From: Oscillospiraceae bacterium
Lineage (GTDB): Bacteria; Bacillota; Clostridia; Oscillospirales; Oscillospiraceae
DNA length: 51,906 bases
NCBI GenBank assembly: GCA_017519005.1
Contig: JAFWTG010000041.1
Location: 1-51,906 of the forward strand
Direction: 5' to 3'
Below the pieces are notes generated by a model that saw only the letters and a program-made list of their open reading frames with translations, made no database searches and had not been told where the DNA came from. The translations under genes were made by a program, and so were the position numbers. Positions 14,740 through 23,391 of the stretch are shown here, piece after piece. Each line of letters starts with the position of its first letter. The first letter of the stretch is position 1.

Positions 14740-14998
14740 AGTTAAGATTTCAGCTTGCGCTGAAAGTTAAGATTGCCCTTCGGGCAAGTTATGATTTGCC
14801 TGCGGCAAAGTTATGATTGCCCTGCGGGCAAGTTGAGGTATGCCTTCGCATGATTTGAAATCATTTTTCAGATTGAAAATCTGAAAAATTCCGAAACGCG
14901 CGAAGCGCTCATAACTTCCGCACAGCGGAATCATAACTTTTGCGAAGCAAAATTATCACTTGCGAAGCAATCATAACTTCGCAAAACTGGAGGCTGTC
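14740..14998. repeat. 260-bp array of mini-hairpins separated by GTTATGA / TCATAAC heptamers
   Basis: The left half repeats a small hairpin (for example TTGCCCTTCGGGCAA, TTTGCCTGCGGCAAA, TGCCCTGCGGGCA) separated by GTTATGA or GTTAAGA. The right half repeats small hairpins (TTCCGCACAGCGGAA, TTTTGCGAAGCAAAA, TTGCGAAGCAA) separated by TCATAAC, the complement. The centre is an 11-bp perfect hairpin TTTTTCAGATT/AATCTGAAAAA (14864-14888). It fills the whole plsC-ispH gap. Confidence 0.82.
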
Positions 14999-15000
14999 GA

Positions 15001-16980
15001 ATGAAAGTAACCGTTGCCGATCCTGCAGGCTTCTGCTTCGGCGTCCGCCGGGCGGTGGAGCTGGTCGAGCAGACCGCCGCCGGGGGGAAGCCCGTCGTCA
15101 CGCTGGGGCCCATCGTCCACAACCGGCACGTGGTGGAGCGTTTCAACGCGCTGGGGGTCCGGGAGGCCGCCGAGGTGGCTGAAATCCCTGACGGCGCCAC
15201 GGTCATCATCCGGGCCCACGGGGTGGGCCGGGCGGTCTACGAGGCCCTGGAGGCCCGGGGACTGACGGTGGTGGACGCCACCTGTCCCTTCGTGGACCGC
15301 ATCCACAAGCTGGTCCGCCGGGCGGAGGCGGAGGGCCGCAAGCCCGTAATCTACGGAACGCGGACCCATCCCGAGGTGATCGGAATCTCCGGCTGGTGCG
15401 CCGATCCGCTGGTGGTGGAGAGCCCCGAGGAGTTCGAGCAGTGGCTGTCGGAGGAGCCGGAGCGGGGAAAGCTGCCCCTGGCCCTGGTGGCACAGACCAC
15501 GTCCAACCAAAAAATTTGGAAAAAATTTGAGGAAATCGTAAATTTCCACTGTACAAATTGCAAAAAATTTGATACAATATGTGAAGCGACTGAAAATCGG
15601 CAGACTGCCGCCGCGCTTCTGGCGGCCCAAAGCGACGCCATGATTGTGGTGGGCGACCGCACCAGCTCCAATACCCGGCAGCTGGCCGCCATCTGTGCGG
15701 CCCACTGCGGTCGGGTCTTCGCGGTGGACAATGCCGCCGAGCTGGCGGACTGCAATTTTTCAGGTATTCATACCATCGGTATCACGGCAGGGGCATCGAC
15801 GCCTGCGTGGATAATAAAGGAGGTCAATCAAACCATGGATGAAATCAAAACAGTAGAAAATGCTGCAACGGAGGAGAGCTTCGAGGCGCTGCTTGACGCC
15901 AGTATCAAGACGCTGAATACGGGAGATACGGTCACAGGCACAGTCGTCGCCATCGGCACCACCGAAGTCCAGGTTGATCTTGGGACCAAGCACGCCGGTT
16001 ATATCCCCTGTGATGAAGTCAGCGCAGATCCCAACGTCAAGCCTGAGGACGTGCTCCACGTCGGCGACGAGATCAAGGTCTTCGTCGTTCGCGTCAACGA
16101 TCAGGAAGGCACCGTGCAGCTGAGCCGCAAGAAGCTGGACGGCATGCGCGTCTGGGACGAGCTGCAGGAAGCTGCCGACAATAAGACTCCCGTCGAGGCC
16201 AAGATCACCGAGACCAACAAGGGCGGTCTGGTGGCCAACGTCAAGGGCGTCCGGGTGTTCATCCCCGCTTCCGCCTCCGGCGTGGCCCGCGGCGGCAACC
16301 TGGAAGAGCTGAAGGGCGAGACCGTCAAGATCCGCATCACCGAGGTCAACCGCGAGCGCCGCGGCGGCCGCGTGGTGGGCTCCATCCGCGCCGTGGCCAA
16401 CGAGATGCGCAAGGCGGCCCAGGAGAAGATCTGGTCCGAGATCGAGGTCGGCAAGAAGTACACCGGCACCGTCAAGTCCCTGACTTCCTACGGCGCTTTC
16501 GTGGACATCGGCGGCGTGGACGGCATGGTTCACGTTTCCGAGCTCAGCTGGCGGCGGATCAAGAACCCCGCCGAGGTGGTCAAGGTCGGCGACGTCATCG
16601 ACGTCTACGTCATCGCCCTGGATCCCGAGAAGCGCAAGATTTCCCTGGGCTACAAGACCGCGGAGATGAACCCCTGGAACCAGTTCACCGCCAAGTACAG
16701 CGTGGGCGACGTGGCCAAGGTCAAGATCGTCAAGATGATGACCTTCGGCGCCTTCGCCGAGATCGTCCCCGGCGTGGACGGCCTGATCCACATCTCCCAG
16801 ATCGCGGACCGCCGCATCGGCAAGCCCGAGGACGTGCTGACCGTCGGCCAGGAAGTGGACGCCAAGATCATCGACATCGACGCCGAGAACAAGCGCATCT
16901 CCCTCTCCATCCGGGCCCTGCTGGAGCCCACCGTGGAGGAGCAGGCCAAGGCTCTGGCCGAAGAGGCCGACGCCGAGTAA
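15001..16980 (+). CDS. ispH: IspH (HMB-PP reductase) fused to ribosomal protein S1
   Basis: The N-terminal about 275 residues are IspH, the last enzyme of the MEP isoprenoid pathway, an iron-sulfur protein. The cluster ligands Cys12 (GFCFGV), Cys95 (DATCPF) and Cys194 (FDTIC) are all present. Residues 279-659 are S1-like with four S1 RNA-binding domains (about 303-370, 388-458, 482-552, 566-640), the third containing GAFVDIGGVDGMVHVSELSW. This fusion is known in Clostridia. Inside the gene a strong ribosome-binding site precedes Met279, so free S1 could also be made. An AT-rich patch (about 15507-15585) within the ispH part stands out from the surrounding GC-rich codons. A terminator follows. 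Confidence 0.93.
   Translation: MKVTVADPAGFCFGVRRAVELVEQTAAGGKPVVTLGPIVHNRHVVERFNALGVREAAEVAEIPDGATVIIRAHGVGRAVYEALEARGLTVVDATCPFVDRIHKLVRRAEAEGRKPVIYGTRTHPEVIGISGWCADPLVVESPEEFEQWLSEEPERGKLPLALVAQTTSNQKIWKKFEEIVNFHCTNCKKFDTICEATENRQTAAALLAAQSDAMIVVGDRTSSNTRQLAAICAAHCGRVFAVDNAAELADCNFSGIHTIGITAGASTPAWIIKEVNQTMDEIKTVENAATEESFEALLDASIKTLNTGDTVTGTVVAIGTTEVQVDLGTKHAGYIPCDEVSADPNVKPEDVLHVGDEIKVFVVRVNDQEGTVQLSRKKLDGMRVWDELQEAADNKTPVEAKITETNKGGLVANVKGVRVFIPASASGVARGGNLEELKGETVKIRITEVNRERRGGRVVGSIRAVANEMRKAAQEKIWSEIEVGKKYTGTVKSLTSYGAFVDIGGVDGMVHVSELSWRRIKNPAEVVKVGDVIDVYVIALDPEKRKISLGYKTAEMNPWNQFTAKYSVGDVAKVKIVKMMTFGAFAEIVPGVDGLIHISQIADRRIGKPEDVLTVGQEVDAKIIDIDAENKRISLSIRALLEPTVEEQAKALAEEADAE
15816..15837 (+). 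promoter_or_regulatory. Internal Shine-Dalgarno and start for a separate S1 protein
   Basis: AAAGGAGG (15816-15823) stands 11 bases before the in-frame ATG at 15835-15837, exactly at the IspH-S1 junction. It would give a 381-residue S1. Upstream, TGTACA-N17-TACAAT (15550-15578) is a weak promoter candidate within the AT-rich patch. Confidence 0.6.
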
Positions 16981-16995
16981 GCGAAGCAATCGCTG

Positions 16996-17036
16996 TTCCC
17001 CATGCAAGGCCTCCGCTTTGCATGGGGAAGCTTTTT
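16996..17036 (+). terminator. Rho-independent terminator after ispH-S1
   Basis: A 12-bp stem TTCCCCATGCAA / TTGCATGGGGAA with a 10-base loop, followed by GCTTTTT. Confidence 0.88.
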
Positions 17037-17039
17037 CAA

Positions 17040-17097
17040 TTGAGAGTTGAGAAGTGTATCAGACGGATTTCAATTCTCAACGCTCAATTCTCAATTC
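17040..17097. repeat. Family B hairpin (ATTCTCA heptamers)
   Basis: Left arm TTGAGAGTTGAGAA (about 17040-17053) pairs with right arm TTCTCAACGCTCAATTCTCA (about 17075-17094). Confidence 0.7.
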
Positions 17098-17116
17098 CGA
17101 AGAAAGGAGCCGCTCC

Positions 17117-18890
17117 GTGAAAAAGACGATTTGCCTGATATTGGCGCTGATCCTCCTGACGGCGAGCCTCTCCGCCTGCGGCGGAGACGAGGTCGGCGAG
17201 CCCCTCTTTGCCCAGCGGGGCGACGCGGCCCGGGAGCCCCTGGGCGAGCTGCGGCCCGCCGAGGACGCGGAAGCCATTCTGGAGGCCCTTTCCGCCGCGG
17301 GGCAGACCCACGGCGGGGACCTGGACGATGACGACCCGGAGGGACCCGGAACGGGAATCCTGCTGGAGCGCAGCGTAATCCCGGCGGGGGACCCCGTGGT
17401 CACCGACGGCAGCTATATCTATATGTCCGACCGCTACGGCCTGATTATCCTCTCCGCCGCCGGCGACCGGAGCGAGATCCTCTCCTACACCCGCGTGGAG
17501 CGGGAGAACAGCCTGGGCCGAGCGTCTCTTCCTGGACCGGGACCGGGTGGCCGTGGTCTACACGGCGGAGGACGCGAGCCGGGAGGACGCGCTCTGGAAC
17601 GACGAGGCCGCAGTCCACGTGGTTCTGCTGGACGTGAGCAACAAGCGCGCGCCCAAGAAGCTGACGGAGACCGTCGTGGAGGGAAGCTGGGTGGATGCCC
17701 GGATGATCGGCGGCAAGCTCTGCCTGGTGACCCAGCGGAGCTACCTCTCCCTGCCTGAGCAGAAGGAGGCCGAGCGCCTGCTGCCCCGGCTCTGGGAGGA
17801 CGGCAAGGAGCTGGCCCTGCGGGCCGACGAGCTCTATCTCAGCCCCGCGCCGGAAAAGGCGGCGGTCACGCTGGCCGCAGCCATTCGTCTGACGGACGGC
17901 AGGGTGGCGGACGCCCTGGCCTTCACCGGCGGCGTCGAGGCCGTCTGCGGGGAGGGAGACTGCATCTACCTGAGCCGGACACTCTGGGACGAGACCGCCT
18001 CCGAGCCCTATCGGGAGGAGCCCTATACCGTGGTGGATTACGGCAGCACCGCCCGCACGGAGATCAAGCGCCTGCGGCTCTCCGGCGGTCTGCGGCTGGA
18101 CGGAGGCTGCGTCGTGGACGGCGCGCTTCGGGACGCCGCCGCGATGGAGCTCCAAAACGGCAGCCTTCGCCTGGTTTTGAAGACCGACAGCCGCCGCTTC
18201 TCCGCCTATACCGACGAGAAGCACGGCTGGACCAACTATGAGACCCACTCCCACGAGCGGGACAGCCGTCTGGTCCTGCTGGACGGGGAGCTGCAGAGCG
18301 TGGCGGCCCTCACCGGTGTCGGCGGCAAAAGCGGCGTCAGCGCCAGCGTGTTCGCAGGCGGCGCCGCCTGGTTCAGCGCCGCGGGGCGGGTGCTCTATAC
18401 CGCGGATCTCAGCGACCCCGCGGAGCCCAGGATGAACGGGAGCCTGCCCACGGAGGGGGAGCGGACCCTGCTGCGCTCCTTCGGCGAGGAGCTGGCTCTG
18501 GCTGTGGAGGCCCCCGCTCCGGGGACGCCCTGGCAGCTGGTGATGTACGATCTCAGCGACCCGGCGAATCCCAGAGCCTCCGACCGCCTGACCCTCAAGG
18601 ATTGGAGCCCTGCCTCGGATCTCTCCGACGCCGGCGCGCTCTTTACGGACCCGGGCAACTGCCTGATCGGCTTTCCTGCCGTGGGGAAGGGCCGGACCGA
18701 ATACCTGCTGGTCCGCTGGACCGGCAGCGAGCTGAAGCAGAAGGGCGCGCTGGCCCTGGAATACGTTCCCGCGGACGCCCGGGCTCTGCTGCTGGACGGC
18801 CTGCTGTACGTGTGCAGCCCCGGCGCGGTCTACGTGGCCGACCCGGAGACCATGAGCGTTCTGGCAACGGTCTCCAACGCCGTGGGATAA
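17117..18890 (+). pseudogene. Beta-propeller lipoprotein gene with a one-base frameshift
   Basis: Translation from GTG 17117 (GAAAGGAG upstream) gives a lipoprotein signal ending LSAC. The product resembles the secreted beta-propeller family of Firmicutes (PF09826-like), with repeated LLDVSN and MYDLSDPANPR blade motifs. The reading frame is lost at the GGG run 17515-17517. Dropping one G restores continuous coding from 17117 to the TAA at 18888-18890 (about 590 residues) with conserved-looking sequence on both sides (RVERENSL, then AERLFLDRDRVAVVYTAED). Both halves keep coding character, so the lesion is recent, a programmed shift, or a sequencing error. It lies between terminator-flanked housekeeping genes, with ynzC 45 bases downstream. 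Confidence 0.75.
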
Positions 18891-18935
18891 TCGAATTTCG
18901 GCGGCGCAGCCCGCCGCCATTCATGGAGAAGTAGG

Positions 18936-19145
18936 ATGAATCAAATACAAATCGACCGCATCAACGCCCTGGCCCGGAAGGCCAAAGCCGAGGGCCTGAC
19001 CCCCGAGGAGACCGCCGAGCGGGACGAGCTGCGCAGGCAGTACGTGGCCGCCGTCAAGGCCAGCCTGACCGGACACCTGGACAACACGTACCTCGTGGAC
19101 GAGAAGGGCAACAAGCGGCCCCTGCCCCGGAAGGATCGCCGGTAG
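18936..19145 (+). CDS. ynzC: DUF896 / YnzC-family protein
   Basis: The 69-residue protein matches the small DUF896 family throughout: a helical hairpin with INALARKAKAEGLTPEE (about 7-23), then LRRQYVAAVKASLTGHLDN (about 31-49). The Bacillus member is in the LexA/SOS-regulated region but its biochemical role is not established. The conserved helix-turn-helix shape suggests a protein- or nucleic-acid-binding part. GGAGAAG precedes the start. The TAG stop is the first part of a diverged family A repeat. Confidence 0.88.
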   Translation: MNQIQIDRINALARKAKAEGLTPEETAERDELRRQYVAAVKASLTGHLDNTYLVDEKGNKRPLPRKDRR

Positions 19146-19161
19146 GGCGAACTGCCGTCCG
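19142..19161 (+). repeat. Diverged family A repeat supplying the ynzC stop
   Basis: GTAGGGCGAACTGCCGTCCG. It resembles the copy at 22288 with part of the left stem lost. The TAG is at 19143-19145. Confidence 0.5.
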
Positions 19162-19211
19162 CTTTCCCGCGCCGGGAAAGCGCTGGAAGGAACAATCAGG
19201 AGGTACGACAC

Positions 19212-19643
19212 ATGAAATACACGCGAATCATTGCCTTGCTGCTGGCGCTGGCGCTCTGCGCGGGGCTTCTGACGGCCTGCGACCCCAAGGGCGGGGACGC
19301 CGAATCCCAGCAGTCCGCCAGCCTGCCCGTCCCGGACGCCCCCGACAATCCCGGGGGCACCGTCCCCGCCGCCCCCGGGGAGACCGCCCCGGCGGACACC
19401 GACGCCGAGCCTGCTTCCAATGCCGGGAAGGAGACGCAGCCTGCCGACGAGAGCGGCAGCCCCCGGCCCATTCCCGACGGAACCGCTCCGAACGGAGCCG
19501 CCGAGAGCTCAGAGCCCCGGACCACGGAGCCGCACGTCCAGCCCACGCCCACCCAGCCCACGCCTACCCAGCCCGCCTACTCCGCCTCCAACGAGGATCT
19601 GGTCCCGGAGACGCTCCACGACAGCTCGGAGGACCTGCATTAA
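19212..19643 (+). CDS. Small Pro/Thr/Ala-rich lipoprotein of unknown function
   Basis: This 143-residue protein has a clear lipoprotein signal (hydrophobic 5-19, lipobox LTAC with Cys22) and then only low-complexity sequence rich in Pro, Ala, Thr, Ser and acidic residues, ending with two copies of PTPTQ. Such tails act as spacers or are surface-exposed and glycosylated. No domain follows, so it may be a degenerated solute-binding or wall-associated lipoprotein. GGAGG lies eight bases before the ATG. It is isolated between ynzC and the ylxM promoter. Confidence 0.7.
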   Translation: MKYTRIIALLLALALCAGLLTACDPKGGDAESQQSASLPVPDAPDNPGGTVPAAPGETAPADTDAEPASNAGKETQPADESGSPRPIPDGTAPNGAAESSEPRTTEPHVQPTPTQPTPTQPAYSASNEDLVPETLHDSSEDLH

Positions 19644-19676
19644 GCGGAAAACGATGGATCTGTCAAAACTTTTCCC

Positions 19677-19705
19677 TTGACAAAGCGCGGAGTCTGTGCT
19701 ATACT
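19677..19705 (+). promoter_or_regulatory. Strong promoter for the ylxM-ffh operon
   Basis: TTGACA (19677-19682), a 17-bp spacer and TATACT (19700-19705), with a TGC extension directly upstream of the -10 box. Confidence 0.9.
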
Positions 19706-19748
19706 GTGCAAGCTGTCAATGGAAAAGCTTTGACAAGGAGGGAGCTCC

Positions 19749-20087
19749 ATGAAGCCGGACAAGCCGACCATGTCGCTTCTGCTTGACGCTTATGGGGAGC
19801 TGCTCACCGAAAAGCAGCGCGAGTGCTTTGAGCTCTACTGTAATCAGGATCTGACCCTGGCGGAGATCGCGGAGCTCATGGGCGTCAGCCGCCAGGGCGT
19901 GCACGACGCCGTCACCCGGGCCGAGGCCCAGCTCCTCCGCCTGGAGGAGATCACCCACTGCGCCGCGCGGGAACGCCGCGACGCAGGCGTGGCCGCAGAG
20001 CTGGAAGCCCTGGCGGCAAAGCTGCCTGCGGAACAGAACGAGACAGCAACGATCCTCGCCGAACTGGCGCGGACCCTGAAGGAGTAA
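19749..20087 (+). CDS. ylxM: YlxM/p13-like helix-turn-helix protein
   Basis: The 112-residue protein has a sigma-70 region-4-like helix-turn-helix: LTEKQRECFELYCNQDLTLAEIAELMGVSRQGVHDAVTRAE (spread over about 18-58). YlxM (p13 in Streptococcus) sits upstream of ffh in most Firmicutes and is reported to modulate SRP function. The length and order fit exactly. A strong AGGAGGG ribosome-binding site is present. ffh begins four bases after its stop, so the two are translationally coupled. Confidence 0.92.
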   Translation: MKPDKPTMSLLLDAYGELLTEKQRECFELYCNQDLTLAEIAELMGVSRQGVHDAVTRAEAQLLRLEEITHCAARERRDAGVAAELEALAAKLPAEQNETATILAELARTLKE

Positions 20088-20091
20088 AAAC

Positions 20092-21455
<1,364 letters not shown>

Positions 21456-21456
<1 letters not shown>

Positions 21457-21619
21457 GTTGAAAATGGAAAATGGAAAATTGAAAGTTTCGGTATCGTTCA
21501 AATTGCCATTTGAACGATGGAAAAGAGAAAACAGCTTTCAATCCGTTCCTATTTCCGTTTTTCAGATGGCAATCTGAAAAACTCCTCCATTTTCAATTTT
21601 CAACTTTCAATTTTCAATT
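21456..21619. repeat. Family B element (GAAAATG / TTTTCAA heptamers) with two inner hairpins
   Basis: Left arm GAAAATG units (21461-21487), right arm TTTTCAA units (about 21589-21619). Inside are ATCGTTCAAAT...ATTTGAACGAT (about 21493-21519) and TTTTTCAGATGGCAATCTGAAAAA, a 10-bp perfect stem (21558-21581). It separates ffh from rpsP. Confidence 0.8.
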
Positions 21620-21681
21620 CGACCCGCACAGGGTTTCGATAAAACAAAAACATATTATTATTAAATTAAGGAGATATTACC

Positions 21682-21921
21682 ATGGTTAAAATCAGACTGA
21701 GAAGAATGGGCGCCAAGAAGAACCCCTACTACCGCATCGTTGTCGCTGACTCCCGCAGCCCCCGCGACGGCCGCTGCATCGAGGAGATCGGCTCCTATGA
21801 TCCCGTTGCCAACCCCGCCGAGATCAAGGTAGACGCGGAGAAGGCCCAGAACTGGATCAAGAACGGCGCTCAGCCCACCGATACTGTCAGAGGACTGCTC
21901 AAGAAGGCCGGCGTTCTGTAA
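21682..21921 (+). CDS. rpsP: 30S ribosomal protein S16
   Basis: The 79-residue sequence starts [20 protein letters not shown] and contains [19 protein letters not shown] (about 24-42), the S16 signature. S16 binds 16S rRNA and is needed for small-subunit assembly. It has a strong AAGGAG site. Placement between ffh and the KH/rimM/trmD genes is the standard Firmicutes order. Codon use is strongly biased, as expected for a highly expressed gene. Confidence 0.98.
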   Translation: MVKIRLRRMGAKKNPYYRIVVADSRSPRDGRCIEEIGSYDPVANPAEIKVDAEKAQNWIKNGAQPTDTVRGLLKKAGVL

Positions 21922-21938
21922 GAACAGAGGGCTGAACA

Positions 21939-22166
21939 ATGAAAGAACTGTTGCTCTATATCGCCCGCAACCTGGTGGAGCATCCGGAGCAGGTCACGGT
22001 GGAGTCCTTTGAGGGCGACCCCCTGGTCCTGGAGCTTCGTGTTGCCCCCGAGGATATGGGCAAGGTCATCGGCCGCGGCGGCCGGATCGCCAAGGAGATC
22101 CGCGCCATCATGAAGTCCGTGGCACAGCGCCAGGGCGTTCGCGTCAGCGTCGAGATCGTAGATTGA
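21939..22166 (+). CDS. khpA: KH-domain RNA-binding protein (KhpA/YlqC)
   Basis: The 75-residue protein is a single type-II KH domain with the GKVIGRGGRIAKEIRAIM-type loop (the GxxG-containing VIGRGG at about 45-50). KhpA works with KhpB/EloR in several Firmicutes to bind RNA and influence cell elongation and division. It follows rpsP by 17 bases and ends at a bidirectional-type terminator, so the operon may be split here and rimM-trmD expressed separately or by read-through. Confidence 0.92.
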   Translation: MKELLLYIARNLVEHPEQVTVESFEGDPLVLELRVAPEDMGKVIGRGGRIAKEIRAIMKSVAQRQGVRVSVEIVD

Positions 22167-22170
22167 AAAC

Positions 22171-22210
22171 CCAAAAAGGGCTGCTGCTGAGAGGCAGCGG
22201 CCCTTTTTGG
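22171..22210 (+). terminator. Terminator-like hairpin after khpA
   Basis: A 17-bp stem CCAAAAAGGGCTGCTGC / GCAGCGGCCCTTTTTGG. The descending arm contains TTTTT. It may work in both directions. Confidence 0.8.
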
Positions 22211-22412
22211 AATGAAAAATGAAGAATGAAGAATGAAGAATTGTGGAGTTTTCCAATTCTGCGAATTGGAAAACGGAAACAATTCCTGTAGGGACGGCAC
22301 TCTGCCGTCCGCCGACACGCAGCCGCTGGGGTAGCGGCGCACAGTGTGCGCCATTGCATAGCTTTCCAGATCTGTCATTGCGAGCCAGTGCGCATACTGG
22401 CGTGGCAATCCG
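22211..22412. repeat. Repeat cluster: family B arm, inner hairpin, two family A and one family C copy
   Basis: GAAGAAT heptamers (about 22216-22243), an 11-bp perfect hairpin TTTTCCAATTC/GAATTGGAAAA (22249-22273), family A GTAGGGACGGCACTCTGCCG (from 22288), a second GTAGCGGCGCACAGTGTGCG (22331-22352), and family C TGTCATTGCGAGCCAGTG...GTGGCAATC (22373-22412). Confidence 0.78.
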
Positions 22413-22443
22413 TCCTCTTTCCGGACGACGAGAGCATGAAAGG

Positions 22444-22761
22444 ATGAACCGTAACAACATGAAAAGAATGGTGCTGATCCTGTGCAAAGCGCTTCATTGG
22501 ACTGCGCTTGCGGCGGTGCTGTTAATCGGCGTCCTGGGGGTTCTGTATGAGATTCTGGACTACCCGCTATGGGAGAAGCTTGTAAGGAAATTCGGTATCT
22601 CCGACGGCATTGGCTTTTGCTGGATTGTCGCCGCCTGCGGCATTGTCATTTTTTTGCTGACTGACTGGCTGGAGGGGAAGCTTCCCGCAGTCGATGCAAG
22701 CCCTGAAAAAACTCCGGAGGGAGAAAAAGCAGATGAATCAAACATTTCTGGAAGCCGGTAA
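22444..22761 (+). CDS. Small two-helix membrane protein of unknown function
   Basis: The 105-residue protein has two hydrophobic segments (about 18-36 and 57-75) and a charged Glu/Lys/Ser-rich tail. The start could be ATG 22444 or ATG 22459. AAAGGA lies just upstream and fits the second spacing slightly better, so the N-terminus is uncertain by five residues. It overlaps the first 29 bases of rimM in another frame. GC content and codon bias are lower than in rimM, and it sits directly behind a repeat cluster, which suggests an accessory insertion into the ribosomal cluster. No family recognised. Confidence 0.55.
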   Translation: MNRNNMKRMVLILCKALHWTALAAVLLIGVLGVLYEILDYPLWEKLVRKFGISDGIGFCWIVAACGIVIFLLTDWLEGKLPAVDASPEKTPEGEKADESNISGSR

Positions 22762-23299
22762 AATCGTCTCCACGCATGGCATCAAGGGCGAGGTCAAGGT
22801 GCTGCCCTGGGCGGACAGCCCGGAGTTTTTGACCCGGTTCAAGACCTTTTATCTCGTAGGGGGCGGCGTCCTCGACGCCCCGAACGTGTCGATTTCTGAT
22901 ACCCGCGGGCCGTCGGGGACGCCGGCCCCTACGGCGCTGGCGGTGGAATCGAGCCGCGTGCAGAAGACCTGCGTGCTCGTCAAGTTCAAGGGGATCGACA
23001 CCGTGGAGGATGCGGCGAAGCTGCGGGACCGGGTGATCTCCATCGCCCGGGACGATCCCCGCATTCCCGCCGGGACCGTGTTCCAGGCGGACCTGATCGG
23101 GATGCCCGTCTTCGCCGAGGGGGCGGAGATCGGAAAGATCACCGAGATCCTCTCCATGCCCGCCTCCGACGTCTGGGTCGTGAAAGGGGAGAAGGAGTAC
23201 ATGATCCCCAACGTCAAGGCCTTCGTTCCGGAAATCGACCTGTCCCTGGGCTACGTCAACGTGAACCTGATCGAGGGGATGGAGACGGACAAGGAATAA
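22733..23299 (+). CDS. rimM: Ribosome maturation factor RimM with a repeat-encoded insert
   Basis: RimM binds S19 and helps mature the 30S head. I use ATG 22733 (188 residues; GGAGG 12 bases upstream). The N-terminal barrel begins FLEAGKIVSTHGIKGEVKVLPW (split over about 5-26). The PRC-barrel half has GTVFQADLIGMPVF (about 119-132), SMPASDVWVVKG and YMIPNVKAFVPEID. At about residues 42-67 a stretch GGGVLDAPNVSISDTRGP and GTPAPTA replaces what is normally a few residues between the FKTFYL strand and the VESSRVQKTCVLVKF strand. That insert is exactly a family A palindrome read in frame. trmD follows. Confidence 0.92.
   Translation: MNQTFLEAGKIVSTHGIKGEVKVLPWADSPEFLTRFKTFYLVGGGVLDAPNVSISDTRGPSGTPAPTALAVESSRVQKTCVLVKFKGIDTVEDAAKLRDRVISIARDDPRIPAGTVFQADLIGMPVFAEGAEIGKITEILSMPASDVWVVKGEKEYMIPNVKAFVPEIDLSLGYVNVNLIEGMETDKE
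22856..22932 (+). repeat. Family A palindrome inserted in rimM
   Basis: Left end GTAGGGGGCGGCGTCCTCGA and right end, whose complement reads GTAGGGGCCGGCGTCCCCGA, agree at 24 of 27 positions over the full arms. Same subtype as 11807-11907. Confidence 0.85.
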
Positions 23300-23359
23300 G
23301 TAACAGGTAAAGGTTTCGATACGGATACTTATTACTTGTTACCTATTACTTATTACTTT
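23297..23359. repeat. Family B hairpin (TTATTAC/CTATTAC heptamers) between rimM and trmD
   Basis: Left arm AAGTAACAGGTAAAGG directly follows the rimM stop. Right arm is four units TTATTAC, TTGTTAC, CTATTAC and TTATTAC (about 23328-23357). Confidence 0.75.
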
Positions 23360-23391
23360 GCTGCCAACCGCCTGATCGAAAGGACAAACCT

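Noticed and set aside
14740-14998. CRISPR array
   Set aside because: The repeats are 7-nt units with tiny hairpins, no unique 30-40-base spacers, and no cas genes are present.
17117-17758. A complete 214-residue protein from the first part of the beta-propeller gene
   Set aside because: After about residue 134 this frame turns into Gly/Arg/Pro-rich nonsense, while the neighbouring frame carries the conserved sequence. A frameshift explains both.
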